NCBI GenBank assembly: GCA_011389885.1
Contig: JAABTK010000042.1
Location: 1 to 39,877 of the forward strand
DNA from: Gammaproteobacteria bacterium
GTDB taxonomy: Bacteria > Pseudomonadota > Gammaproteobacteria > Chromatiales > Chromatiaceae
Direction: 5' to 3'
DNA length: 39,877 bases
Both the position numbers and the translations under genes were made by a program. The first letter of the stretch is position 1; every line of letters begins with the position of its first letter. Below, in pieces: positions 7,396 through 16,297 of this stretch. A model generated the notes under the pieces. That model had not been told where the DNA came from. It did no database searches and saw only the letters and a program-made list of their open reading frames with translations.

Positions 7396-10300
7396 GCTCT
7401 TCCCCTCCCGAATCTCGTGCATGCAACCGCTGTTCTATGAATTCGAGCACTTCGTCTTCCTTGTAGGGCTTGACGAAGTAGTGATCGATACCCGCCTCCA
7501 GCGCCTTTTCCCGATGACTGGCGGTGGCGCGGGAGGTGATCATTGCAATGGGCAGGTGGCGGGCGTCGCGATGGTTGCGCAAATGGGCAGTCAGCTCCAG
7601 GCCGTTCATGCGCGGCATCTCCATATCCACCAGCACCACGTCGGGCATTTCTTCGTCGATCACCCGCAGCGCGTCCAGGCCATCGACCGCGGTCAAGGCC
7701 CGCCAGCCGCCGTCCGCGACCAATTGGGATAGGGACTTGCGCATACTCAGCGAGTCATCGACGATCAGCACCCCGGGGACCGTCTGGAGCGGCTCCTGAT
7801 CGTTGATTTCGTGCGCGCCCAGGTATTCGTCAAAGCCGTCGCGGCGCAACAATCGGCGCAGTTCGAGGATCGGCACAATGCCGCCGTCGCCCAGGATGGT
7901 GGCGCTCGACACGCCGGGGATCGGCGGCACATAAGCGCCCAGCTTCTTGGCGATCACCATGCGGCTATCGTCGAGCGAATCCGCCAACACCGCCCGTTCG
8001 TCCACGTCGCTGTAGGCAATGAGCACGATCGGCCGCTCCGCGGCGCGGGCGCCGCGGCGGGCGCCCGTCAACTCCGCCAGCTCTTCTAACGGAAACCGTT
8101 CCTCGCCGTAGCGAAAGAAGCGCTGACCGTCCTGTTCTTCGATTTCGCCGTCCCCGAAGGCGACGGCATACTTCACCTCGCTGCCCGGAATGGCGAAGCT
8201 GGTCTCATTGACGCTCACCAGCAGGGTGTACATGGAGATGGTGGAGGTGGGCACGCGCAGGATCAGGGTGTAACCCAGGCCGGTTTCCGAGTCGATGGAG
8301 AGCGCCCCCTTGAGGTCGCGGATCGCCGCATCCACCACGTTCATGCCGACCCCCCGGCCCGAGATCTCGCTGACCTGTTCTCGGGTCGAAAAGCCCGGTT
8401 TTAGGGTAAGCAGGGCCAGTTCTCGCGGCTCCGCCTCGGCCGCGGGGTCGAGCAGGCCATTGGCCTCGGCGCGTGCGCGCACCTTGCGGTAATCCAGGCC
8501 GGCGCCGTCGTCGCTAAAGACCACCTCAATGGCGTTACCCACCCGCCTGAAGGCGAGGCTCAGCGCGCCGGCCTCCGGCTTGCCGGCGGCGCGCCGCTGA
8601 TCGATGTCTTCAATGCCGTGGTCGATGGCGTTACGCAGCACATGCAGCAGCGCCGGCAGCAGCTTATCCATGACCTCGTTATCCACCTCCAGCTCGCCGC
8701 CCTCCACCTGCATCTCGGCCGATTTGCCGGTGGAGCGACAGGTCTGGCGCACCACCCGCTGCAAGCGGGGGATGTATTGGCTGACCGGCACCCGGCGGGC
8801 GGCGGCGATTAGGTCCTGCATTTCGTGGCTGAGGCGCAGCTGGGTTTGGCTCAACTCTTCCAGCGCCCTGACCGCCTCGTTTAGGCCATCGGCCAGCGCC
8901 TGGGCGTCCGCCTCGCCCTCTTGCAGGCGGCGGGTGGTAATGTAGAGTTCGTTGTACTCCTCCAGTTCCAGGGGGTCGTACTCGGCCGCCTTGGCCTGGG
9001 CGCCAGGGGCCGACAGGCCGCCGAAGCGGGTGCCAAGGCCGCGAATGTCCGCCAGCTCCTCCAGCTTTTCCACGTTGCGCAAATTGCGCACATGCTGTTC
9101 GGCCATGTGGTCGAGGGCGTCCCGGGCCTTGGCGATGCGGGACTCCGCCTGGGTCATGCTGATCGACAGCTCGCCCATCTGCTTTTGCAGCCCGTCCACC
9201 AGGCCGGCGCTGGGCGCGGGCTGGGCCGCCCCGCCCTTGGCGGTCGGCCCCTTTTCGGCCGCCGCGGTTTCGCCGCTCGCCTCGGCCTCGGCCGGCTCGG
9301 CCGCCCCCTCCAGCGCCACCGCGACCGGCTCGTCGAGCCCATGGCGAATGGCGTAGGACCAGCCCACCACCTTGGCCACGATGGCGCCGAATACCCTAGG
9401 GTCGTGCTCCTCGCCGGAGAAGACCACCTCCAGCGCCGATTCCAGGGCGTCGGCGGCGTCCACCAGCACCGCCGCTAGGGTCGCGTTCGGGGCCTCGCCC
9501 TGCTGGCCCAAATACTCCAGCAGGTCTTCCAAATGATGGCTGAGGTTGGCGATGCCGCGGATCCCGCAGATGTTGGCCGAACCCTTGAGGGTATGCACCG
9601 TGCGCTGGGCGTGGCGCAGGTTCTCGGCCACCGCTTCGCCGGCGATAATGCGTTGCAGCAGTTGCGCGAACTCGCCGGCCAGCCGCGGACCCTCGGCGGC
9701 CACGCTCTCCAGCACCGAATGATCCGCGTCGCTATCCGGCGTCAGCGTCAGATCCGCGGCCGTCACCGTCGGCGCCTCCTCCTCGGCCGTCTCTGCATCC
9801 GCGGGACCGCGGCTGAGCGCTTCGAGAAACGCCATGCGGCCCGGGTCATCCATGCCGTCGAGGGCGCCGGACTGCTCGAACAGCGCGTAAAGCGCCAATA
9901 GGGGTTCGTCCAGGTGCGGCGCGGCGAGGAAATCGAGGAGCCGCTGGGGCAGCTCGATCAGACTCGCGCAGAGTTGTTGCTTGGCCTCCGGCGCCGGCGA
10001 AAGGGGCTGGGCCGCCAGCCGTTCGGCCAGCCGGGAAGCGCCCTGTTGAAGCGCCTCGAATTCGATCGTCTCGGCGGCCATGACCAGCCGTTGCAACAGC
10101 TTCGCATAGCGCCTCGCCCCCGCGGCCCAGCTCGCCTCATCGGCCTCCAGGAGCTGCCGGCCCAAGCCTTCCATGTCGGCCTTGCAGTCGCTGACCCCGG
10201 CCGCCAAGATCGCCAGCAGCTCCTGGGTCTCTGCGCTGAAGCCGCCCGCCTGGGCCTGTTCGGCGCTCGGCGCCTCGGGGGGCGTCGGCGCGGTCGCCGG

Positions 10301-12565
10301 TTGCCTGGGGAGGGCGGGCGTTTCGCGGGGCGCTGGGGGGGCGTCGGCTGTAGGCGGCGGCGCTCGGCCCGTGGCCGGCTGCGGGGTTTCGCTTGCGCCG
10401 ACCGGCGCCTCCGCGGTTGCCGCCGCCGCTGGCTGCTCCAGGGCGGCAATCGCTTGCTCGGCGATCGCCTCGATCCCGGCCGCATCCAGCATGAGCAGCG
10501 CATCATCGGCCAGCCCCGCCATCTCGGGGAGCATTTCGGCCATGGCATCCGTAATCGCCGCTCGATCCAGCCCATAACCGACGGCGTCCAGCAGGGCCTC
10601 GGCCACTACCGGGCCTTCTTGCGGGTCGGCCGTGAAGAGCGCCGTGAGTAGCGCGGGCAGGTCGGCCAGGCCTTGCACCTTCGAGCCGCGGACCGCCTCA
10701 TCCGGCGGCATGGGCAAGGTGCGCAGGGCCTCGTCGAGGGCCTTGAATAGTTGGTCCAAAGCGGTGAGCCCGGTCATCTCCGCGGCGATGGAAAACGGCT
10801 CGATGAGGGAGGCGCTGGTTTGCAGCCCGGCCCGCCACGCCGCCTCGTCGCCGCACTCCAGCAAGTCCAGCAGGGCGTCCATCAAAAACGGCTCGACCCG
10901 TTCGCTGAGCGCGGCGAGCCTGGCATAGAGGAGGCTTAGCGACTCGGAAGACGGGGGCGCGGCGGCTTGATCGAGCGTCGCGACGGCTGCCGACTCCGCG
11001 GCGGCTTGGGCCTCGCTCGCTGTGTCCGGTTCAGCGGTGGCGGCCGGGGCCGTTTCCGCCAGGGCTGGCGCTTCAGCCCCGCCTGCGGACGGGGGCGGCG
11101 CCTCTGCCGCGGCGATGGCCTCTTCCACCAAGCCGGCGGCATCTGCGGCCTCAAGCACGAGCAGACCGTCGGTCGCCAGCTCGGCAAGATGGCCCCTGCT
11201 GTCCTCAAAGGCGCGTTGGATGGCCTCGATTTCACCGCTGAAACCCGCGCCCTTGAGGAATTGGCCGACAGACTCAGGGTCCGCTGGCATGCCGCAGAGT
11301 TCCGCCAGCAGCCCGGGCAGATCCACGAAGCCCTGCACCCGCTCGCCTCTTTGCGCCGCATCCGCGCTGAATTCCTGCTCCAGCAGCCCCTGGCTGGCCG
11401 CATCCGCCAGCCGCTGCAAGGCGCGAAAGCCGATCATCTCGGCGATCATGGAGAACGGCTCCAGCAGCTTGGCGGCCCGCTCCAGGGCCTGCCGCCAAGC
11501 GGCGGCATCCGGGGCCTCCATCAGCTCCAGCAAGGTGTCGAGCAATACCGGCTCGACCCGCTCTGCAAGCCCGGCCAACTGCCCGTAGAGGCGCGTCAGG
11601 TCATCCGCGTCCGGCTCCCCAGCCGGCCCCGGGTCCGGTTCCCGCCCCGGGTCCGGTTCCCGCCCCGGGTCCGGTTCCCGCTCCGGCACCCGCTCCGGCA
11701 CCCGCTCCCGCTCCCGCTCCCGCTCCCGCTCCGATTCCGATTCCGATTCCGGCTCCGGCTCCGGTTCCCGCTCCCGCTCCCGCTCCCGCTCCCGCTCCCG
11801 CTCCCGCTCCCGCTCCCGCTCCGGCTCCGGTTCCGGTTCCGGTTCCGGTTCCGGTTCCGGCTCTGCCCCGGCCTGGGTCGCCGCATCCGCCGGCGCCTGT
11901 GGCAGAGGTTTGCGTTCTTCTCTGCCGCCGTCCGTCCCTGCGCCCCCCTCCGGGGGGACGGCGGGCGGATCCCCGGCGGCTGGCGCCGCAGGGTCGGGGT
12001 GCGCCTGAGGGTCCCCGTCTGTGGCGTGGGGGCCGACGGCCGGGTCCGCTTCCGCCTGGTCGGGCCGGGCCGCCGCAGGCTCGGGCCTTTGATCGGGGGC
12101 CTGCTTGCTGGCCGCCTTTTCGGGCGCCGCTTGGTTTCCGCCGCCCGGGTGGGCGGGCTTCTTTTTGCTCGCCGCCTTTTTCTTCGTCGCCTTACGCGCG
12201 GGTTCCTCGACCCGGATCTCGAAGCTGGGCGGCTCGGGCCAAAACACGCCGTTAACGGCCTTGGGCAGGTCGGCGCTATAGCCATCGGCCTCGCCGGACA
12301 GGATTTGATTCGCTTGATTGAGCACCCGCATTAGACGCTTGGCCAATTTCTTGCTTTCACCGGCGGGCAGCTCGGAGATCGGCGCCAAATTGGCGCAGAT
12401 AAAGCCGATCAAGGGTCCGGCCTTGGGCGACTCGTCGGCGGCATCGCGGATTTGGCGCAAGGTCTCCTCATGGTCGAGCCGCAGGCGATCAAAGCCTTCG
12501 TCGCCATGGATCAGGTTTTCCACCAAGGCGCGGAGCAGTTGGGTATCGACGGTTGGGGTGCTCAT
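7388..12565 (-). CDS. ChpA-like hybrid CheA histidine kinase, about 1725 aa
   Basis: Central kinase of the locus. Order: a conserved N-terminal helical domain (about 1-110), Lys/Ala/Pro-rich linker, Glu-Pro/Glu-Arg tract (about 222-312), three tandem divergent HPt-like modules (about 320-490, 535-715, 770-915) lacking the histidine motif, then an active HPt with H991 in V-H-T-L-K-G. A P3-like region follows, then the HATPase domain (N box N1312-A-I-D-H-G, D-D-G-A-G-L, G-R-G-V-G-M), a CheW-like regulatory domain and a C-terminal receiver with D1647, T-S-R and V-K-P. This is the Pseudomonas ChpA plan with fewer active HPt domains. The start is ATG 12565; a TTG at 12577 is also in frame and neither has a clear Shine-Dalgarno. 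It should autophosphorylate and pass phosphate to the CheY and two-domain regulators of the cluster. Confidence 0.92.
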   Translation of the reverse strand: MSTPTVDTQLLRALVENLIHGDEGFDRLRLDHEETLRQIRDAADESPKAGPLIGFICANLAPISELPAGESKKLAKRLMRVLNQANQILSGEADGYSADLPKAVNGVFWPEPPSFEIRVEEPARKATKKKAASKKKPAHPGGGNQAAPEKAASKQAPDQRPEPAAARPDQAEADPAVGPHATDGDPQAHPDPAAPAAGDPPAVPPEGGAGTDGGREERKPLPQAPADAATQAGAEPEPEPEPEPEPEPEREREREREREREREREREPEPEPESESESERERERERERVPERVPEREPDPGREPDPGREPDPGPAGEPDADDLTRLYGQLAGLAERVEPVLLDTLLELMEAPDAAAWRQALERAAKLLEPFSMIAEMIGFRALQRLADAASQGLLEQEFSADAAQRGERVQGFVDLPGLLAELCGMPADPESVGQFLKGAGFSGEIEAIQRAFEDSRGHLAELATDGLLVLEAADAAGLVEEAIAAAEAPPPSAGGAEAPALAETAPAATAEPDTASEAQAAAESAAVATLDQAAAPPSSESLSLLYARLAALSERVEPFLMDALLDLLECGDEAAWRAGLQTSASLIEPFSIAAEMTGLTALDQLFKALDEALRTLPMPPDEAVRGSKVQGLADLPALLTALFTADPQEGPVVAEALLDAVGYGLDRAAITDAMAEMLPEMAGLADDALLMLDAAGIEAIAEQAIAALEQPAAAATAEAPVGASETPQPATGRAPPPTADAPPAPRETPALPRQPATAPTPPEAPSAEQAQAGGFSAETQELLAILAAGVSDCKADMEGLGRQLLEADEASWAAGARRYAKLLQRLVMAAETIEFEALQQGASRLAERLAAQPLSPAPEAKQQLCASLIELPQRLLDFLAAPHLDEPLLALYALFEQSGALDGMDDPGRMAFLEALSRGPADAETAEEEAPTVTAADLTLTPDSDADHSVLESVAAEGPRLAGEFAQLLQRIIAGEAVAENLRHAQRTVHTLKGSANICGIRGIANLSHHLEDLLEYLGQQGEAPNATLAAVLVDAADALESALEVVFSGEEHDPRVFGAIVAKVVGWSYAIRHGLDEPVAVALEGAAEPAEAEASGETAAAEKGPTAKGGAAQPAPSAGLVDGLQKQMGELSISMTQAESRIAKARDALDHMAEQHVRNLRNVEKLEELADIRGLGTRFGGLSAPGAQAKAAEYDPLELEEYNELYITTRRLQEGEADAQALADGLNEAVRALEELSQTQLRLSHEMQDLIAAARRVPVSQYIPRLQRVVRQTCRSTGKSAEMQVEGGELEVDNEVMDKLLPALLHVLRNAIDHGIEDIDQRRAAGKPEAGALSLAFRRVGNAIEVVFSDDGAGLDYRKVRARAEANGLLDPAAEAEPRELALLTLKPGFSTREQVSEISGRGVGMNVVDAAIRDLKGALSIDSETGLGYTLILRVPTSTISMYTLLVSVNETSFAIPGSEVKYAVAFGDGEIEEQDGQRFFRYGEERFPLEELAELTGARRGARAAERPIVLIAYSDVDERAVLADSLDDSRMVIAKKLGAYVPPIPGVSSATILGDGGIVPILELRRLLRRDGFDEYLGAHEINDQEPLQTVPGVLIVDDSLSMRKSLSQLVADGGWRALTAVDGLDALRVIDEEMPDVVLVDMEMPRMNGLELTAHLRNHRDARHLPIAMITSRATASHREKALEAGIDHYFVKPYKEDEVLEFIEQRLHARDSGGEEHE
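11630..11880. repeat. Hexanucleotide repeat tract in the CheA gene
   Basis: Runs of the hexamers CGCTCC, GGTTCC and GATTCC, and at the left end 18-bp units of GGTTCCCGCCCCGGGTCC. On the minus strand they encode Glu-Arg, Glu-Pro and Glu-Ser dipeptide repeats followed by E-P-D-P-G-R units. Because the unit is 6 bp, gain or loss of copies changes the linker length without breaking the frame. Such tracts are prone to slippage, so copy number may vary between strains and may be misassembled. Confidence 0.9.
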
Positions 12566-12585
12566 GGAATCGGCCAAGCGCGGGG

Positions 12586-14406
12586 TCAGGCCTTTTCGTC
12601 GCTGGCGTTGGCGGGCGCCGGGGCCGCCGGCTTCGGCAACTTAAAGAGCTGAATCGCCTTCAGAAGCTCGTCGGCAAAGCCGGTCAGCCGAGTGGTCTGC
12701 TCGCGCTGTTCGGCGATTTGCTCGGTGGTCTCGGTGGTGCCGGCCCGCATCGAGCCGATCTGCTCCAGCAGGCGCGAATTGGCCGCGGCCTGGCTTTGGG
12801 AGCGGGAGAAAATCTGCTGCACCGAGTCGGCTAGGGTGTCGTTCTTGCCCTGGGTCAGGCGCATTTGCTCACCGGCCGATTCGACCGTGCGCGACTGCTC
12901 GGTCACGGTTTCGGTGGCCTGGTTGACGGTTTGAATGGCGTCCGCGGTCTCGACCTGGATATTGCCGATCAGGTCGGCGATTTGCGAAGTGGCGGCGCGC
13001 GAGCTGTCGGCGAGGCGCTGCACCTCATGGGCCACCACCGCGAAACCCTTGCCCTGTTCGCCGGAGTTGACCGCCTGCATGCTGGCGTTAATCGCCAGGA
13101 CATGGGTGCGCTCGGCGAAGGAGTTGAGGATATCGACGATGCCGCTGATCTCCTGCGAGCGCTCGCCGAGGCGCTTAATGCGCTTGCCGGTCTCCTGGAT
13201 GGTGTCGCGGATGTTGTTCATGCCCTGCACCGTGTCGTCCACGGATTTGAGCGCCTCGCCAGTGGAACTCTTGGCCTCCTGGGCGGCGTCGTTACACAGC
13301 TGCGCCAGTTCGGCGATGCTGTCGATGGCCTCGATCGCCTCGGAGAGCTGCTGCGAGGTGTGCTCGATCAGCTCCTGTTCACGGTTGGCCACATCCACTA
13401 CGCGCCCGCCCTGGTCCTGCACTTGGCGCGCCGCGGTGGCCACCTGTTGGGCAATGGTCTGCACCTTCTCCAGCACCCGGCTGGTCTCTTTGGTCAGGCG
13501 GTTGAGGGCGTCGCCGAGGGGGCCGGTGATGTCCTCGCGCACCGGCGCCTTGATGGTCAGGTCGCGCGAGGCGCTGATCTTGCCGGCGCTCTGCAGCAGG
13601 TCGATCACCGAGTCGTTGAGCTGGTTGTTTTGGCGGTCGAGGAATTCGAGGGCGCGGTTGAAGGCCTGCACCGTAATGCCCAGCTCGTCATCCGCCTCGG
13701 CCTCGACGCGATTGGAGTAGTCACGCTTGCGCTCCATCTCGGACAGGGCGTGCTGGATGCGCTCGGCGGGCCGGTTGATAAAGCGTTGGGTCATTTTGTA
13801 AATCGCGTACTGAATCACCATCGCGGTTAGCACCGCGCCGGCCAGCACCAGGGAGATAATGGTGGCGATGGCGGCGTCCTTGCTGTTCTCGGGGGCCGTG
13901 CCGGCCGCGTCGGCGGGCGCCGGCCCGGTCAGTGCCAAGCTGCCGAGCGGGGCGGTGAGGCCGATCTCCACACGGCCCTGTTCTTGCTCCTCGACCAGGA
14001 TCGGAAAGCGCCGAAAGTTGGGGCTGGAGGCGGGGGCGGCATTGCCTGCGAGGATGTCGCCGTTGGCGGAGGTCGCCACCACATAACCGATTTCCGGATC
14101 CTTGCTGGCGGCGGCGATCATGGCGTCCAGGCGGCGCGCGCCGGCATCGGTGAGGGCGCCGTTGTCGCCCAGGGCCTCGGCGGCGATGGCGGATAACATC
14201 ACCCCGGCGCTTTCAATCGAATGCACGCTTTTCTGGAAACGCTCCTGCGCCCCGGTGTCGGGGCCTCCTGTATTCGGCGCCGCCGAGCCGCCGGAGGCGA
14301 TGGTAATCGCCAGCACCCCGGCCGAGACCAGGAAGAAGATCGCCAGCATGGCGCTGGTGGTGGCGAGCGTCAGCTTCGCCGAGATCGATAGATCTTTAAT
14401 TTGCAT
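12586..14406 (-). CDS. PilJ-like methyl-accepting chemoreceptor, 606 aa
   Basis: Transmembrane receptor. TM1 is at about residues 15-38. A periplasmic region of about 140 residues contains a compact sensor-like fold; TM2 is at about 180-205. HAMP follows, then a long coiled-coil signalling domain. The hairpin tip reads F-A-E-R-T-H-V-L-A-I-N-A-S-M-Q-A, then G-K-G-F-A-V-V-A-H-E-V-Q-R-L-A, close to the PilJ class rather than classical Tsr/Tar tips. The start is ATG 14406, with GAGGA 8 nt upstream, overlapping the CheW gene by 11 bp. It is the only receptor in the locus. It may sense a periplasmic cue directly, take input from the rhodopsin through the membrane, or both; the sequence does not decide. 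No CheR or CheB gene is nearby to methylate it. Confidence 0.93.
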   Translation of the reverse strand: MQIKDLSISAKLTLATTSAMLAIFFLVSAGVLAITIASGGSAAPNTGGPDTGAQERFQKSVHSIESAGVMLSAIAAEALGDNGALTDAGARRLDAMIAAASKDPEIGYVVATSANGDILAGNAAPASSPNFRRFPILVEEQEQGRVEIGLTAPLGSLALTGPAPADAAGTAPENSKDAAIATIISLVLAGAVLTAMVIQYAIYKMTQRFINRPAERIQHALSEMERKRDYSNRVEAEADDELGITVQAFNRALEFLDRQNNQLNDSVIDLLQSAGKISASRDLTIKAPVREDITGPLGDALNRLTKETSRVLEKVQTIAQQVATAARQVQDQGGRVVDVANREQELIEHTSQQLSEAIEAIDSIAELAQLCNDAAQEAKSSTGEALKSVDDTVQGMNNIRDTIQETGKRIKRLGERSQEISGIVDILNSFAERTHVLAINASMQAVNSGEQGKGFAVVAHEVQRLADSSRAATSQIADLIGNIQVETADAIQTVNQATETVTEQSRTVESAGEQMRLTQGKNDTLADSVQQIFSRSQSQAAANSRLLEQIGSMRAGTTETTEQIAEQREQTTRLTGFADELLKAIQLFKLPKPAAPAPANASDEKA

Positions 14407-14959
14407 GGCTTTTCCTCGGATTTTCAAGCCTGCCGCGGCCCGCCAGCGCACGAAACAAGCCTTCCAGATTCAGTTCCCGAAGCTCGTCGCCCTTGAAGTC
14501 GAAGACCCGTTCGACGAACTCTTGATCGCCCCGGCCGCGTGCCGTGTCCGTGAGCGAGGCGTCCATTTTAATGGCGTTGACCTCTTCGACGCGCAAGGCC
14601 GCCTTGTCGTCGCCGTGTCCGATCACTATTAGATAGCGGCCGGCGCCGGGTTTGCTGTCCGGGGTGAAGAAGCGACACAGGTCGAACAGGGGCGCCAAAT
14701 CACCGCGGTGATGAATCAGGCCTTCGAACCAGGGCGCGGAAAACGGCAGGGGCCGCACCGGGACCTGTTGCACCAACACCGCCGGGGTACCCGCCGGAAT
14801 CACATAGCTTTGCCCCCCGACCGTGAAGACGTGTACGAATACCCCGTTCGCGTCGTTCTCGGTTAGCTTGTCCGGCGCGCCCGCGATTAGGCCGGCGCTC
14901 TCGCCGAGCACTTCCTGCTTGAGCTTCTCGATCGCCGATACGGGTGAGGCGTCGGTCAT
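14396..14959 (-). CDS. CheW/PilI-type coupling protein, 187 aa
   Basis: A single CheW domain that should link the receptor signalling tip to the CheA regulatory domain. Recognisable elements are F-T-V-G-G-Q-S-Y-V-I-P in strand 1, the P-F-S-A-P-W-F-E-G-L-I-H-H-R-G-D-L-A-P-L-F-D-L core (usual form: G-x-x-N-x-R-G-x-x-x-P-V-x-D-L), and the R-Y-L-I-V-I-G strand. The 35-residue N-terminal extension is longer than in chemotaxis CheW and matches PilI-like adaptors. It starts at ATG 14959, 13 bp after the CheY stop codon, and runs into the receptor gene. Its order CheY-CheW-MCP-CheA mirrors pilH-pilI-pilJ-chpA. Confidence 0.9.
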   Translation of the reverse strand: MTDASPVSAIEKLKQEVLGESAGLIAGAPDKLTENDANGVFVHVFTVGGQSYVIPAGTPAVLVQQVPVRPLPFSAPWFEGLIHHRGDLAPLFDLCRFFTPDSKPGAGRYLIVIGHGDDKAALRVEEVNAIKMDASLTDTARGRGDQEFVERVFDFKGDELRELNLEGLFRALAGRGRLENPRKSHAN

Positions 14960-14972
14960 GGCTGGCTCCGCA

Positions 14973-15332
14973 TTACAGCAGCTTACGCAGCTGCTCCAGG
15001 ATGTCGTCGTCGGTGTAGGGCTTTACGATGTAGCCCTTCGCCCCCTGCATTTGCGCCCAAACCTTATCAGCTTTCTGGTTTTTGCTGGTCACCATGACCA
15101 CCGGGATATCGCGATTGGGCTCCTGATCGAGAATCTCGCGGGTGGCGTTATAGCCGTCCATGTCCGCCATCACCACGTCCATAAAGATCAATTCGGGCCT
15201 TTCCGATAGCGTCATTGCAATCGCCTCCTGCCCGGAGGAGGCCCTGACCACATGGTGGCCCGCCTTGTTCAGGATGTCGGCGAGATAGTTCTGCTCGGTG
15301 GGGGAGTCGTCTACCACTAGAAGCTTGCTCAT
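14973..15332 (-). CDS. CheY/PilH-type single-domain response regulator, 119 aa
   Basis: A stand-alone receiver: V-V-D-D-S near residue 6, phosphoacceptor D in I-F-M-D-V-V-M-A-D-M-D-G, V-T-S-K and V-K-P-Y. The sequence is nearly the same as the CheY at 19230-19592, including N-Q-K-A-D-K-V-W-A-Q and G-A-K-G, which marks the two as a duplication. The start is ATG 15332, with GAGGATC before it; an upstream in-frame start is less likely. It has no output domain, so it acts by binding a motor or pilus component or as a phosphate sink. It is tightly packed with CheW. Confidence 0.93.
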   Translation of the reverse strand: MSKLLVVDDSPTEQNYLADILNKAGHHVVRASSGQEAIAMTLSERPELIFMDVVMADMDGYNATREILDQEPNRDIPVVMVTSKNQKADKVWAQMQGAKGYIVKPYTDDDILEQLRKLL

Positions 15333-15376
15333 GAAACCCGGATCCTCTGTTTTGCGCACTGAAACCTTGGCCCGCG

Positions 15377-16189
15377 TTAGGCCTTTATCTCAAGATACTC
15401 TGCTAGGACCTCGCGCAAGTCTTCGCCGCTCAAAGGCTTGACCAGATAGCCGTCGGCGGTGGAAAGGCTCCCGCGCAGTCGGTCCATACGCGAGGAGCGA
15501 CTGGTCAGCATTAGGATCTTGGCCTTGACGCCCAGATTCTTCTTCATGTGGCGGCACACCTCATAGCCGTCAATACCGGGCAGCATGACATCGAGAAAGA
15601 TCAGGTCGTAGCGGTTATTACGCGCCATCGACAAGGCGGTTTCGCCGTCTTCCGCAAAATCGGTGTTCACCCCCTTGGCATTGAGCTTTACGCTCATCAG
15701 CTTGCGCACCGATTCGCTGTCATCCACCACCAACACCCGCTTGCTGTTGGCGGACACCGCGCGCGCCTCTCCCGCGATTGCGGTGATTTCACTCAGGCTT
15801 ACATTGTCGCTGATCGCCACCCCATGTTGAAAGAAGTTGAGGGCCATTTCGTCCAATGCCTTCAACAGGCGGGTGGCCACCAGGGGGCGCTTGAAAAACT
15901 GATGGCGCGGCGCCGGGGGCTGCTCGTGCTCGGTGCCGTCGCCCAGCACCAGCACCGGGGCTTGGCGGTTGTCGCAGGCCTCGGCATGCTCGGTCCACAG
16001 GACCCATCCGGGCGGCGTGTCGTCCACCAGGTAGATTTCCGGCGGCGCCTCGGCATCGTCCTTCGAGGCGTCGAAGATTTCGTACTTGTTGGAACGAATG
16101 GATGATATGCGCGCCGCGCTCGACACCAGCATGCGGTCTCGATCGCTCAAGCCACAAACCATGACTCGAAAAATATCTTCGTCCGCCAT
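15377..16189 (-). CDS. Two-domain response regulator (paralogue 2), 270 aa
   Basis: The N-terminal domain of about 120 residues, with I-F-R-V-M-V-C-G-L-S at its start and F-K-R-P-L-V-A-T-R-L-L-K at its end, resembles a receiver without the phosphoacceptor. The C-terminal receiver is complete: V-L-V-V-D-D-S-E-S-V-R, F-L-D-V-M-L-P-G, M-L-T-S-R and L-V-K-P. The start is ATG 16189, with GGAG 10 nt upstream. The leader string GGAGAATTTGGGCA resembles the leader of paralogue 1 at 20458, so the duplication included the ribosome site. It heads the block regulator-CheY-CheW-MCP-CheA and is in the position of PilG in Pil-Chp systems. The N-terminal domain may bind a partner or dimerise. Confidence 0.9.
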   Translation of the reverse strand: MADEDIFRVMVCGLSDRDRMLVSSAARISSIRSNKYEIFDASKDDAEAPPEIYLVDDTPPGWVLWTEHAEACDNRQAPVLVLGDGTEHEQPPAPRHQFFKRPLVATRLLKALDEMALNFFQHGVAISDNVSLSEITAIAGEARAVSANSKRVLVVDDSESVRKLMSVKLNAKGVNTDFAEDGETALSMARNNRYDLIFLDVMLPGIDGYEVCRHMKKNLGVKAKILMLTSRSSRMDRLRGSLSTADGYLVKPLSGEDLREVLAEYLEIKA

Positions 16190-16297
16190 TGCCCAAATTC
16201 TCCGGGTTTCAACCAAGGTTTATTCGGTTCGTCAACACGACTCGGGGGCAAGCGTCCGCCCCTTGAGCGCAATATGTACCATAAATGCCCGGCTGTT

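Noticed and set aside
10967-12334. Plus-strand frame of 455 codons opposite the kinase linker
   Set aside because: It consists of Arg/Leu/Pro dipeptide runs from the antisense of the hexamer repeats.
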